Shown: positions 16,397-24,478 of the stretch, one piece after another
How positions within the stretch are numbered: the first letter of the stretch is position 1
Layout of the letters: every line of letters starts with the position of its first letter
Assembly (NCBI RefSeq): GCF_000310245.1
Contig: NC_020505.1
Span: forward strand, 868,001 to 932,000
Direction of reading: 5' to 3'
Length of the DNA stretch: 64,000 nt
Source of the DNA: Candidatus Sulfuricurvum sp. RIFRC-1
GTDB lineage: Bacteria > Campylobacterota > Campylobacteria > Campylobacterales > Sulfurimonadaceae
Program-made: the position numbers and the translations under genes
Notes under the pieces: generated by a model
Database searches by the model: none
What the model was told of the DNA's origin: nothing
The model's input: only the letters and a program-made list of their open reading frames with translations

Positions 16397-16615
16397 GTGG
16401 TTAGAAATCTCTATAACGAGTTGTCGAGAATGGAATTGAAATATCATGAACTCTTGGAACTTGAAGGGCATAAAATTTTTCTTGCCGCCACCGCACTTAT
16501 ACCCGAGGGGATAGAAGAAGCGATGCATATCAAAAGGCTTGCAGACGAATACCGGTTATGTACGGTATGGGATGGAGAAAATATTGAGATTTTATGTTGT
16601 CATCAGGCCCCATAA
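16397..16615 (+). CDS. Small hypothetical protein
   Basis: A 72-residue protein beginning MVRNLYNELSRMELKYHELL. An upstream in-frame ATG at 16385 overlaps the GGAGG ribosome-binding site, so I place the start at the GTG at 16397, five bases after that site. Predicted as helical N-terminal half followed by a beta-alpha part ending in two adjacent cysteines (ILCCHQAP). Family not recognised. 16157-16384 upstream holds only A+T-rich sequence. Confidence 0.55.
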   Translation: MVRNLYNELSRMELKYHELLELEGHKIFLAATALIPEGIEEAMHIKRLADEYRLCTVWDGENIEILCCHQAP

Positions 16616-16674
16616 AATCGTCGTTTGAGCTTTTTTGAATGGCCGTTTATGTTAGAGATGCATAAACTGCTATA

Positions 16675-16697
16675 GAGATTTCGAGTAGCGAAATCTC
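16675..16697. terminator. Strong hairpin between convergent genes
   Basis: Perfect 9-base arms GAGATTTCG / CGAAATCTC with loop AGTAG, followed on the plus strand by GTCTTTTA. It lies between the genes at 16397-16615 and 16703-17056 and probably ends both transcripts. Confidence 0.6.
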
Positions 16698-16702
16698 GTC
16701 TT

Positions 16703-17056
16703 TTATCCGTCTAAAAATGTTTCCCACTTCAATGGATTCCATTGATAGGAAGCAGGGGAAACTTGAGGCGGTATAGGAGGGATCGGTGTAGCCGATGGGA
16801 TGATGAGTATCGGCGGAGCAGGTGTGATCTCCGGGATGGGAAGCATCGGATCGTCAGAGGCTTCATCCATGTATGCTATGCACTGTCCTCTTTTGTCACG
16901 AAAGATTCCTTTATAAATGATACCAAGATGTTGGGCGTCGTAGGTGAAGATATTACCGTCACGTATGAACGCTCTGTAGCAATTTTTACGGTCATAGATG
17001 ACACCATTATAAAGCCATCCGATTGTTCGCCCATGACGGTTAAATATAGGGTTCAT
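16703..17056 (-). CDS. 4-fold beta-flower-like repeat protein
   Basis: A 117-residue protein. The first ~65 residues hold about four short repeats built on an iYd..G..i..i..G pattern (NRHGRTIGWLYNGVIYDRKN, then YDAQHLGIIYKGIFRDKRG), as in the small 4-fold beta-flower domain. Residues about 72-105 are a proline/isoleucine-rich linker, which often leads to a membrane or partner-binding tail. No signal peptide. Function unknown; the fold name is a pattern-level call. Confidence 0.55.
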   Translation of the reverse strand: MNPIFNRHGRTIGWLYNGVIYDRKNCYRAFIRDGNIFTYDAQHLGIIYKGIFRDKRGQCIAYMDEASDDPMLPIPEITPAPPILIIPSATPIPPIPPQVSPASYQWNPLKWETFLDG

Positions 17057-17223
17057 TGCTGTTTATCCTTCCGTCGGATTTTTCAAGGGTATTGATTATA
17101 GCAAAATTTAATAATAAAAAAATCATATTCAGTATTCTTAAACACCATAAATCTATAGTTTGTTGATTGAACATATATTGCATATTTAGCACAATATGAT
17201 AGTATAAACATAAGGAGCAATTG

Positions 17224-17613
17224 ATGGCTGTTATTATTACCGACTCTTGTATAAATTGTGACGCCTGTATAGAAGAGTGTCCAGCGACTGCGATTGTCAG
17301 TGCCGATGAGTCGCCGCTCAGTAAGGGTGAATACACCTATGTGAAACCTGATAAATGTATTGAGTGTGTTGATGCCGCAGTTCCGAAGTGTGCCGATGTC
17401 TGTCCTACGGAGGATTGTATCATTTGGGATATGCCCTACATCGCAGAGTACAATGATTACTTTGTCCTAAGCGATCGCTACGTGATCCGTGAACATAAGA
17501 AGAGGGGGTTGATGTCTCCTGAGATAAACCCGCAACCGTGGCGCGAGAGTATTACGATAGAGCAAAGAGAAGGGCATGTGAGTGTCGGTAAGACGTTGAA
17601 ACTTTATAATTAG
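17224..17613 (+). CDS. 2[4Fe-4S] ferredoxin
   Basis: A 129-residue ferredoxin of the YfhL/Fdx group. Cluster 1: CINCDACIEECP; cluster 2: CIECVDAAVPKCADVCP with an insertion between the second and third cysteine, as in Alv/YfhL-type ferredoxins. About 60 residues follow the cluster domain, longer than the classical 55-80-residue proteins. ATG at 17224 preceded by AAGGAG. An out-of-place relic of the 3' end (SITxEQRxGHV) is present at 22484-22556. Confidence 0.92.
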   Translation: MAVIITDSCINCDACIEECPATAIVSADESPLSKGEYTYVKPDKCIECVDAAVPKCADVCPTEDCIIWDMPYIAEYNDYFVLSDRYVIREHKKRGLMSPEINPQPWRESITIEQREGHVSVGKTLKLYN

Positions 17614-17629
17614 GTTTTTTTTCCTTATC

Positions 17630-18358
17630 TTATTTCGGAAACGGGAGCATCATCCGCACCCGTTTTTGATACTCCTTATAGGTCTTCCCCATCGTTGCAA
17701 CTAAATCCCTCTCTTCATACTTAAGACCGATAAAAATATAAAGGGTAAGCGTGAGTGAGAGCATCAAATGCGAATAGGACATAGCCGGTGTCAGCCATAG
17801 TCCGATCAGCACTCCCAGCTGGATCGGATGGCGTACAAATTTGTAAAACAATTTTTCTTTAAAATCAGCGGGCGGGGTAGGTTTATTGAGTAGATTTAAA
17901 TAAATTTGCTGCAGCCCGAACAGTTCAAAATGGTTAATGATAAAAGTAGAAAAGAGCGAAAAGATCCAGCCGAACAGATATCCGGCTGTTAATAAGGCTT
18001 TTCCTGTTTCATTATCCACTTGCCATAAAAATCCCTCTAACGGCTGCCAGTACAAACATATCAAGCCCAAGGCCAATCCTGAAAAAAGGACATAGGTACT
18101 TCGTTCTGCCGCTTGTGGAATAATTTTGGTTAGATATTTTTTGAAGAATGAACGGGCCATGAGTGAATGCTGCAGAGCAAATATCAAGACTAAAAGGAGG
18201 TTAATACTAAAAGCGGTAATGAATGGCATCGGATATTGCGTGCTAATGGTTCTCTCCATAAATTCCCACTCACCGATATAGAAAATGAACCATACCTGTG
18301 CAATCAGTGCAACGCTGTAGGCTAGTATTCCATAGATAAAAATAATTAATTTGTTCAT
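17630..18358 (-). CDS. mddA: Methanethiol S-methyltransferase, MddA-like
   Basis: A 242-residue membrane protein of the NnrU/isoprenylcysteine methyltransferase superfamily. MddA converts methanethiol to dimethylsulfide with S-adenosylmethionine. The match to MddA rather than general NnrU is good along the length: FALQHSLMAR, IIPQAAERSTYVL, INHFELFGLQQIYL, FVRHPIQLGVLIGLWLTP, KYEERDLVATMGKTYKEY. Five to six membrane helices; the HP-x-Q-LG and EERDL motifs line the cofactor site. It starts 32 bases after the stop of the PQQ-type dehydrogenase gene, so it may be the last gene of the encapsulin operon. The substrate call is by family resemblance. Confidence 0.8.
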   Translation of the reverse strand: MNKLIIFIYGILAYSVALIAQVWFIFYIGEWEFMERTISTQYPMPFITAFSINLLLVLIFALQHSLMARSFFKKYLTKIIPQAAERSTYVLFSGLALGLICLYWQPLEGFLWQVDNETGKALLTAGYLFGWIFSLFSTFIINHFELFGLQQIYLNLLNKPTPPADFKEKLFYKFVRHPIQLGVLIGLWLTPAMSYSHLMLSLTLTLYIFIGLKYEERDLVATMGKTYKEYQKRVRMMLPFPK

Positions 18359-18390
18359 GTCTCTCTTTTACCTTGGGCTGTCGTGTAACA

Positions 18391-19530
18391 TTATAACCTA
18401 TCGTTGTGGTACGAGATACGGTAGATGGCATTTGCCTTGTCATCCGATACGAGCAGAGAACCATCGGGCAGGATCAGCAGATCGACAGGTCTTCCCCACG
18501 AAGTGATCCCTTCGAGCCACCCCTGTGCAAAGATGGTGTAGGATGGGGGAAACCCTTTGGCAAAACGGACAAGAGTGATACGGTAACCCAGCGGGGGGAT
18601 ACGGTTCCATGAACCGTGTTCGGCGATGAATATCTGATTCCGGTATTCCTGCGGAAACTGGCTGCCTGTGTAAAAACGGATCCCCAGTGCGGCAACGTGA
18701 GGGTCGAGTTCCCTGAGCGGTGGGATAAAATCTGCACACTTTTTCCCTTTGTTAAATTTGGAATCGGAGAGGTTTTTGGCATGGCAGTAGGGAAAGCCGA
18801 AGTGCATCCCTTTTTTCGGTGCCGAGTTCAGTTCATCGCTCGGCGCATTATTTCCCATCCAGTCACGGCCGTTGTCGGTGAAGAAGAGGGTGCCGCTTTG
18901 GGGGTGCCAGTCGAAGCCCACGCTGTTTCGGACACCCCGTGCAAAAATTTCGAGTCCCGTTCCATCGGGTCGCATCCGCATAATGGAGCCATAGCGCGGA
19001 TCGTTTGAATCACAGACGTTGCAGGGTGCGCCTATCGGGACGTAGAGGTATCCGTCAGGGCCGAAACGGATAAATTTCCAGCCGTGGTGAGGGTTTGTGG
19101 GAAAGGAGTCGTTGACGACCACCGGATTGGGCGGATTGGCGAGGCGGCTTTCGATGGCATCAAAGCGGAGGATACGGTTGATTTCGGCGACGTACAGTGC
19201 GCCGTTTCGGAAAGCGACACCGTTTGGGCTGTTAAGCCCGCTGGCGATGACGTAGCGCCGGTCGGCGCGAAAGTCGCCGTCGATGTCCTGAAGAGCGTAT
19301 ACCTTCCCCTCAGCACGTGTACCGACGAAGAGAGTCCCCCGCTCGCCAAGAACGAGGGAACGGGCCCCCTCGACGTCACGGGCGTATAGGCCGATCTGAA
19401 ACCCGCTCGGCAGTTTGAGTGTATTGAGTTTTTCGGAGAGTTCGTCCGCATGGGCGGGAAAGAGTGAAATGAGAAAGAGATCGATGCCCGCAATCAGCCA
19501 CGCTGTCCTATACCATACTTTATTCCACAT
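18391..19530 (-). CDS. Secreted PQQ-dependent sugar dehydrogenase-like protein
   Basis: A 379-residue six-bladed beta-propeller of the soluble aldose/sorbosone dehydrogenase type. The frame is open further upstream, but the ATG at 19530 has GGAGGAG before it and starts a signal peptide (MWNKVWYRTAWLIAG… ending SLFPAHA). Propeller motifs: GLNSPNGVAF, KFIRFGPDGYLYVPIGAPCN, GVRNSVGFDWHPQSGTLFF, DNGRDWMG, WGRPVDLLILPDGSLLVSDD. PQQ synthesis genes are not in the window. It sits in the encapsulin run, 16 bases after the SDR gene. Third-position G+C looks higher than in neighbours to the left. Confidence 0.85.
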   Translation of the reverse strand: MWNKVWYRTAWLIAGIDLFLISLFPAHADELSEKLNTLKLPSGFQIGLYARDVEGARSLVLGERGTLFVGTRAEGKVYALQDIDGDFRADRRYVIASGLNSPNGVAFRNGALYVAEINRILRFDAIESRLANPPNPVVVNDSFPTNPHHGWKFIRFGPDGYLYVPIGAPCNVCDSNDPRYGSIMRMRPDGTGLEIFARGVRNSVGFDWHPQSGTLFFTDNGRDWMGNNAPSDELNSAPKKGMHFGFPYCHAKNLSDSKFNKGKKCADFIPPLRELDPHVAALGIRFYTGSQFPQEYRNQIFIAEHGSWNRIPPLGYRITLVRFAKGFPPSYTIFAQGWLEGITSWGRPVDLLILPDGSLLVSDDKANAIYRISYHNDRL

Positions 19531-19546
19531 GATCTCCTCCTGATAT

Positions 19547-20407
19547 TTAGCCGTAGAGGTTGTTGAGTGCCGCTTCGATGGTTTTGAACTCAAACTCAAA
19601 TCCCGCTTCGGGAAGACGTTTGGACGTGACGTACTGTCCGCTCGAAATTGCTTCGGCGGCTTCGGAACCGAAGCGCAGCTGTAACAGGAATTTCGGGATT
19701 GCAAAGAGGGTAGGGCGGTGGAGAGCTGAGCCGAGCGCTTTGGTCAGGCCGTAGTTGGTGGTCGGGTTCGGAGCCATTAGGTTGTAGACCCCTTTCATCT
19801 CGGGGTGTTCTATGACAAAGAGATAGGCTCGCATCAGATCATTGATATGTACCCAGCTAAAACTCTGTTTTCCGTCGCCGATTGTCCCTCCCAGTCCGAG
19901 TTTGAAAGGGAGCAGCATCTCTTTGAGTATCCCCCCGCCGTGACCGAGGACAATCCCGTAGCGGAAGATGATCGTTCGGATACCGAGCTCTTTGCTCTCG
20001 AGAGCGGCACTTTCCCACGCTTTGACCAGCTGTCCCAGAAAATCGTTCGCGTAGAGGGCGTGCTCTTCGTCGTACTTGCCGCTCTCCGCATAGATCCCCA
20101 CAGCCGAGGTGCAGATAAAGAGTTGCGGCTTTTGTTCCATCTTCGCCATTGCGGTGACAATCTTTTTAGCCGTATCGACACGGCTTGCGTAGAGCACTTT
20201 TTTGTAGTTTTCGCTCCACCGTTTACTGATGGAAGCCCCGGCAAGATGGATAACGACATCCGCGCCCAAGAGCTTTTTGCCAAAAGCCGTCTCATCAAGA
20301 TCAAAGTCGGCTGTGTGCAGAGTCGATACCTCCCACCCTTTTTCTTTGAACATAGAGACCAAATGGGTGCCGATAAAACCTCCCGCTCCGCTTATGGCTA
20401 TCTTCAT
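19547..20407 (-). CDS. TIGR01777-family SDR epimerase, YfcH-like
   Basis: A 286-residue extended short-chain dehydrogenase-like protein. NAD(P)-binding motif AISGAGGFIGTHL at the N-terminus, DVVIHLAGASISKRW, FICTSAVGIYAESGKYDE, and the C-terminal KRLPEAGFEFEFKTIEAAL, which is diagnostic of the YfcH/SDR39U group (sometimes called cell-division inhibitor SulA-like). The catalytic Tyr of classical SDRs is in the GIY position. It starts eight bases after the encapsulin stop, so it is in the same operon; the functional link to the nanocompartment is unknown. Confidence 0.88.
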   Translation of the reverse strand: MKIAISGAGGFIGTHLVSMFKEKGWEVSTLHTADFDLDETAFGKKLLGADVVIHLAGASISKRWSENYKKVLYASRVDTAKKIVTAMAKMEQKPQLFICTSAVGIYAESGKYDEEHALYANDFLGQLVKAWESAALESKELGIRTIIFRYGIVLGHGGGILKEMLLPFKLGLGGTIGDGKQSFSWVHINDLMRAYLFVIEHPEMKGVYNLMAPNPTTNYGLTKALGSALHRPTLFAIPKFLLQLRFGSEAAEAISSGQYVTSKRLPEAGFEFEFKTIEAALNNLYG

Positions 20408-20415
20408 GGCCGTAT

Positions 20416-21213
20416 CTAGAGGGTGATCAGGAGTGCCGCTTCGGGGTTGATGATGCGGAACGTGCAGCTCTCACTTATAAAGAGGGTATAGTTCTCTTCT
20501 TTTTCTTCGGCAAATCCGATGCTGACATCCAGACCGTTATAAAGGATAAAATCTCCCCCTCTTTGCGAAAGGGCCAAAATTTTGTCGTCTCCGATATTTT
20601 CGCATACAACGAAAAAGTTTGGTCCGATAAGGGTCTCCAAACGGCTTTTAACACTGACCCCCCCTTCGCTTTCTCCGACCATTTTGATCAGTGTAGCGGT
20701 GGAGAGGACGAGTTTGTAGGGCCCTTCGACAAATTCGGCTCCGAAAGCGGCGATCATCGAGGCGACCGCATCGATCAGCCCCTTGGTATGTTTGGCATGG
20801 ATGGGTTTGCGCGGGATGTTGTTCAAAATCCCTTCGATATCCGCCTCTTTCACCCCATCAAGAATCAGCGAATTCTCAACCGCGCTGAAACGATTGGAAA
20901 CTTTTTTGAAGACCGAGTCGTCAAAATCGGGTTTGTCCCGCTTGAACGCCTCGACAATCGATTTGGGCAGATCGAAATCGTACCGTATTTCCACCATCGG
21001 AATGGGTTTTCTGACCGATAGCGTCAGTTCTTCCGAGGATGTGAGTGTTTTCAGGTTGCCCGTTGCGACGGCATCGGTTTCAAAAGGGACGGGGGTAAAC
21101 CCGACGAGGCTGCGCAGTTTCAGCCGCTGGCTGAGCAGGGGGGTGAATACACCGTCAATTTGGGCCCATACAGCCGCCGCAATCGGAGACGTTTCGCGAT
21201 TTAAAAATTTCAT
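20416..21213 (-). CDS. Family 1 encapsulin shell protein
   Basis: A 265-residue HK97-fold shell protein (Linocin M18 family) that assembles into a hollow protein compartment. Diagnostic segments: FLNRETSPIAAAVWAQID at the N-terminus, then LVGFTPVPFE, a P-domain/E-loop region with VRKPIPMVEIRYDFDLP, FSAVENSLILDGVKEADIEGI, and the C-terminal LSQRGGDFILYNGLDVSIGF with FRIINPEAA. Length is as expected. A TTG at 21219 is in frame, but the ATG at 21213 has AAGGAG seven bases upstream. The gene follows its presumed cargo gene by 10 bases. Confidence 0.93.
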   Translation of the reverse strand: MKFLNRETSPIAAAVWAQIDGVFTPLLSQRLKLRSLVGFTPVPFETDAVATGNLKTLTSSEELTLSVRKPIPMVEIRYDFDLPKSIVEAFKRDKPDFDDSVFKKVSNRFSAVENSLILDGVKEADIEGILNNIPRKPIHAKHTKGLIDAVASMIAAFGAEFVEGPYKLVLSTATLIKMVGESEGGVSVKSRLETLIGPNFFVVCENIGDDKILALSQRGGDFILYNGLDVSIGFAEEKEENYTLFISESCTFRIINPEAALLITL

Positions 21214-21223
21214 GGTCAACTCC

Positions 21224-21598
21224 TTAGCTATTGTTACCGATTTTCAGTGTCCCCGTTGGCGCTGCAACGATTGCGGGACTGCCCTGAACGGTTTGATCCG
21301 TGTTGCCGGACTCCTGAACGATGATATCACCCTCTGTGAACATAAATTTTTGCATCATTTCATTCCAAACAGGAGAATTGCGTCTAAGCCATTCGAGTCC
21401 CATGCACGCGTGTTCGATCTCTTCATCCCTGTTGTGTTCCATGATCGCTTTTGCTGAGGGGTCATTTGCGGCTTCTGCACGCTGGTTGTACCAGTCTATT
21501 GCTTCAAGCTCTTCCATGGTACTTTGGATAATGCGGTGATAATCTTTTGTAAATTCTGAGAGTTTAGTGGGATCTTCGTGAAAACCTTCGTGTGCCAT
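21224..21598 (-). CDS. Encapsulated ferritin-like protein (EncFtn)
   Basis: A 124-residue two-helix half-ferritin that dimerises to form a ferroxidase site and works inside the encapsulin shell for iron storage. Seen: EAIDWYNQRAEAANDPSAKA and HNRDEEIEHACMGLEWLRRN, carrying the expected acidic and histidine iron ligands (about Glu32, Glu59/Glu62, His63). The C-terminal tail ends in GTLKIGNNS, matching the encapsulin-targeting peptide (G-S/T-L-x-I-G). It is the first gene of the operon, behind a TTGACA-18-TACTAT promoter. Confidence 0.93.
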   Translation of the reverse strand: MAHEGFHEDPTKLSEFTKDYHRIIQSTMEELEAIDWYNQRAEAANDPSAKAIMEHNRDEEIEHACMGLEWLRRNSPVWNEMMQKFMFTEGDIIVQESGNTDQTVQGSPAIVAAPTGTLKIGNNS

Positions 21599-21632
21599 AA
21601 CTGCCCCTTTACGTTCAATCCTGATATCCCTA

Positions 21633-21662
21633 ATAGTACAGAGGCAAAAGAAAGGATGTCAA
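21633..21662 (-). promoter_or_regulatory. Promoter of the encapsulin operon
   Basis: Minus strand TTGACA (21657-21662), 18-base spacer, TACTAT (21633-21638), 34 bases before the EncFtn ATG. No clear Fur box is visible. An imperfect dyad, CTTTTAATT/AATTAAGAAAG, lies just upstream near 21690-21712. Confidence 0.6.
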
Positions 21663-21779
21663 TAAGATTTGACGGGAAGTGTTTCTTTTAATTTTCAATT
21701 AAGAAAGCATTAGTTGAAAAAAAAGCTGTATTACTATTCCATCGAATGGTGCAGGCGGCAGAGGAAGGGGTCGCACAGG

Positions 21780-22391
21780 CTACGGTTTAGTTGCGACAAT
21801 CAGACGGAGTATATCAAAGACTTTGTTTTGGGATGAGAGAATCCTTAAACCGGAATTTTCGATCCCTTTTTGGGTTTCTCTGAGCATCGATGTCCCCAGC
21901 AGCGGTTTGGAAAATCTCTCCATCCCCCAAAGGATGGCATTAAGCCCTTTTGAATCGCTTTTCATGTGTTCGAGAAAGATCGCCTTGCCTCCGGGTTTAA
22001 GGACGCGGTAGAGTTCGTGCAGCCCTTTGTCGGGATGGGGAACGGTGCAGAACACAAAGGTACTGATGATCGTATCGAAGGTATTATCAGGAAAGCTCAT
22101 CGCTTCGATGTCCATTTCGATCAAAGTTATATGAGTTAGACCTATTTGAGCCGCTTTTCGTCTGGCTATGTTGAGCATTCCACTGCTGAAATCGATCCCG
22201 ATCAAATCGGAAGTGTAGGGATAATAGGAGAGGTTTTTCCCCGTACCGACTCCCACTTCAAGAATTTTTCCCTCCGCTTTTGCAATCACCTCACTCCGAA
22301 GATGGGAGAGATGCAATAGTTCCAAAGGCCACTGGAACAGATCATAGAGTTTGGCGATGCGAGTATATCTTCGGGCTGTTTCATGTTCCAT
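21780..22391 (-). CDS. Class I SAM-dependent methyltransferase, UbiE-like
   Basis: A 203-residue enzyme. SAM motif I LEVGVGTGKNL, motif II region IGIDFSSGMLNIARRK, motif for substrate loop DNTFDTIISTFVFCTVPHP and post-motif VLKPGGKAIFLEHMKS. An in-frame ATG at 22406 exists, but the ATG at 22391 has GGAGAG before it. The similarity is to UbiE/phospholipid N-methyltransferase (PmtA)-type enzymes; the substrate is not evident. About 180 bases separate it from the EncFtn gene, so it is a distinct unit placed upstream. Confidence 0.85.
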   Translation of the reverse strand: MEHETARRYTRIAKLYDLFQWPLELLHLSHLRSEVIAKAEGKILEVGVGTGKNLSYYPYTSDLIGIDFSSGMLNIARRKAAQIGLTHITLIEMDIEAMSFPDNTFDTIISTFVFCTVPHPDKGLHELYRVLKPGGKAIFLEHMKSDSKGLNAILWGMERFSKPLLGTSMLRETQKGIENSGLRILSSQNKVFDILRLIVATKP

Positions 22392-22483
22392 TTGGCTCTC
22401 CTTCAAGCACTAACGTTAATCTTTTCCGTTTAGCTCAAAACTTATACTTGATTCTACATCTTTTTCGATAAGAAATAATAATG

Positions 22484-22556
22484 GATAATTGTATACGTGA
22501 TGGAAAAGTATTACGTTGGAGCAAAGAAAAGGGCATGTGTGTCTGGACACATGCTT
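22484..22556 (+). pseudogene. Relic of a ferredoxin gene
   Basis: In the frame of base 22501 the sequence reads WKSITLEQRKGHVCLD, matching the tail WRESITIEQREGHVSVG of the ferredoxin at 17224-17613; about 31 of 37 bases agree. Just before it, DNCI resembles the ferredoxin N-terminus, as if the centre were deleted. The open frame over this place (from ATG 22481) is in a different frame and does not look coding. It is followed by an 8-base-arm hairpin, GCATGTGT/ACACATGC (22533-22554), and a palindromic repeat copy. Confidence 0.5.
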
Positions 22557-22562
22557 CTTTCA

Positions 22563-22583
22563 TTCCCACTCGGAAGAGGGGGA
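22563..22583. repeat. Palindromic repeat copy 1 (degenerate)
   Basis: TTCCCACTC, GGAA, GAGGGGGA: one mismatch in the right arm relative to the full palindromes at 30325-30346 and 60756-60789. It lies directly after the ferredoxin relic. The rest of 22584-22711 is A+T-rich without a gene. Confidence 0.5.
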
Positions 22584-22711
22584 GTTTTTACTTTTTGAAG
22601 TTATTAAATATTTTACTAATTTCTAATGATAAAAAGCAGATTTGCATTGTAAACATAGTCGACAATACATCATATAGCATGATCTGAATTTACTATTTAG
22701 AAAAACTTATA

Positions 22712-24436
22712 TTATTGTATTTTTCGATAACACCGAATATACCATTCGTCACTTTTAGAGTTGCTTGACATATTTCCTTGACGATTTTTACCACCGGAAT
22801 AGTCAAAATAGATTCGCCATGCGGAATTATGTGAAGCTTCTGATGAGGTCCAGTACAAATCGTTTGCGACATATTGTAAATCCGCTTGTTCAAAGAAAAG
22901 ATCGAATAATAGTTCTTTGTCGGGCAAAGTCCAATCGCTATAGCCGTTTAAATAAAGTGTTTCACAGTAATGCATTGCCCCGTTCCAAGAGCGCTTCACA
23001 CGAATAACATCTTCATTATCCTGCCACATAATATTCGTTTGCGATGATTTTTTGGGCTCGCGGTAGGGTGCTTGCGTTATGACAGGTTTATTGGCATAAG
23101 GTGCTGCCAAGATTGGCTGGAATCTTTCCGTCTGTGCGATGGACATTTCTTTTTTCGGAGTATTTTCCGATGGTACGGGGGGCTGACTGGCAACTTCGGG
23201 CTTTGTTTCCACACTCTCTTCAGTATCTGATGGAGCAGAAAGGATGCGCTCGTTCTCGTGTATGATCTCAATGTTTCGCTGTGCCGTTTTATCACCGTTC
23301 GCAGCTGCCAACGTAAACCAGTATAAGGCTTGTTTTTGATCTGAGTCTACGCCGATCCCCCGATCATAAAAACGTCCCAAACTCATTTGGGCAAAAATAT
23401 TTCCGCTTTGGGCCGCTTTTTTGTACCAATACATCGACTGCTGCAGATCGATCCCGACTCCATACCCTTTTTCGTAGATTTCCCCTAAAGCCTGTTGAGC
23501 GTTTTCTGCCCCGAAATAACCCATCACTTGAAAACGTGTCACATCTAATGTCGATATATCCTGCAATCTATCGCCCTTCGTTTGTACAAATCCGAAGTAA
23601 AAGAACACTGTCCCTAGCAAGATAAAAAAGAGACGAACGGTTTGTTTGTAGGTGGTAGTCTCTTCCTGCGCGAGCATTTTCATCGTAGGGTCCTCCATGT
23701 TCTTGGCCTCCATATTTTTGGCCTCCATTCCATTTGCTCTCATCAAAGGGAATAACACTTCTAGTCTTTTAATTTGTTTGCCTTCCTCGTCGGATATCAT
23801 TTTGGAGATCAAATCACCCCAGCCTTTTGGACCGAGTTCTTCCACCTTTTTCTCAACATCGCTACCCTCAATCCACATCTCACCGGTGATCAAAAAATAG
23901 AACAACTCCCCGATTATTCTGATCTCTTTTTCTCGGCTTTCCCGGGACGCTCGGATACACAATCCGTCATTGAAAAGGAGCTGTACACTTTGCGTTTGCG
24001 CTGTGAAATAGACCTCGTGAGGCGACAGATGGTTGATTCCGAAATTATGGTTTTGAAGCCATTGGAACAGACGGACTGTTTCTGTAGCAATTGCCTTTAG
24101 CGTATTTTCATCGGATCTCGACCATCGGGAGAAGGGGCGGCCCTTGGGCGGTTCCGTCACAACATAATAAACTTCATTTTCGTGAATGAAATCATAAATC
24201 GGCGCGACCTGACCTACATTGATTTTTTTGATCTCTCCTGCGATCTGCCCGAGCCGTTGAATCTCTGCCAGATCTGTGGCACTGTCGCCGGATTTTGGAT
24301 AAATGTCGATCCAGACTTCTTTGCTATGACGCATCTCTTCGGCAAGAACACGTTTTTGCCTTCCGGCCTCTTCCATTTCTCTGATCACCATATAGTTATG
24401 AATAAATTTTTGCTCTTGTGACGGATACTCGCTCAT
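22712..24436 (-). CDS. Pseudokinase–TM–Sel1–DUF1566 fusion protein
   Basis: A 574-residue protein; the ATG at 24436 with GGAG is preferred over one at 24469. Domains: residues about 12-210 follow the protein-kinase order, but the catalytic loop reads INHLSPHEVYF (no HRD aspartate) and the metal motif LFNDGL is not DFG, so it is probably a pseudokinase. A cytoplasmic linker with a repeated EAKNM leads to one membrane helix (about 270-290). Outside follow two or three Sel1 repeats (AENAQQALGEIYEKGYGVG, ANGDKTAQRN), a Pro/Glu-rich linker, and a DUF1566 domain (WNGAMHYCETLYLNGYSDW, LPDKELLFDLF, LYWTSSEA). Its neighbour upstream is a secreted protein. Function unknown; a membrane scaffold or sensor is the best guess. 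Confidence 0.75.
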   Translation of the reverse strand: MSEYPSQEQKFIHNYMVIREMEEAGRQKRVLAEEMRHSKEVWIDIYPKSGDSATDLAEIQRLGQIAGEIKKINVGQVAPIYDFIHENEVYYVVTEPPKGRPFSRWSRSDENTLKAIATETVRLFQWLQNHNFGINHLSPHEVYFTAQTQSVQLLFNDGLCIRASRESREKEIRIIGELFYFLITGEMWIEGSDVEKKVEELGPKGWGDLISKMISDEEGKQIKRLEVLFPLMRANGMEAKNMEAKNMEDPTMKMLAQEETTTYKQTVRLFFILLGTVFFYFGFVQTKGDRLQDISTLDVTRFQVMGYFGAENAQQALGEIYEKGYGVGIDLQQSMYWYKKAAQSGNIFAQMSLGRFYDRGIGVDSDQKQALYWFTLAAANGDKTAQRNIEIIHENERILSAPSDTEESVETKPEVASQPPVPSENTPKKEMSIAQTERFQPILAAPYANKPVITQAPYREPKKSSQTNIMWQDNEDVIRVKRSWNGAMHYCETLYLNGYSDWTLPDKELLFDLFFEQADLQYVANDLYWTSSEASHNSAWRIYFDYSGGKNRQGNMSSNSKSDEWYIRCYRKIQ

Positions 24437-24478
24437 TAAACTCCATTCAAATGTAATACATTGCCGCACCGTCGAAAA

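Noticed and set aside
17630-18358. NnrU (denitrification) as the name of this membrane protein
   Set aside because: Segments RSTYVL, NHFELFGLQQ and EERDLVA fit MddA better; no denitrification gene is nearby.
22481-22687. 68-codon ORF reading GKVLRWSKEKG, like a cold-shock domain
   Set aside because: The matching part is out of frame with the better ferredoxin-tail homology of the same bases, and the frame runs through a hairpin and a palindromic repeat.
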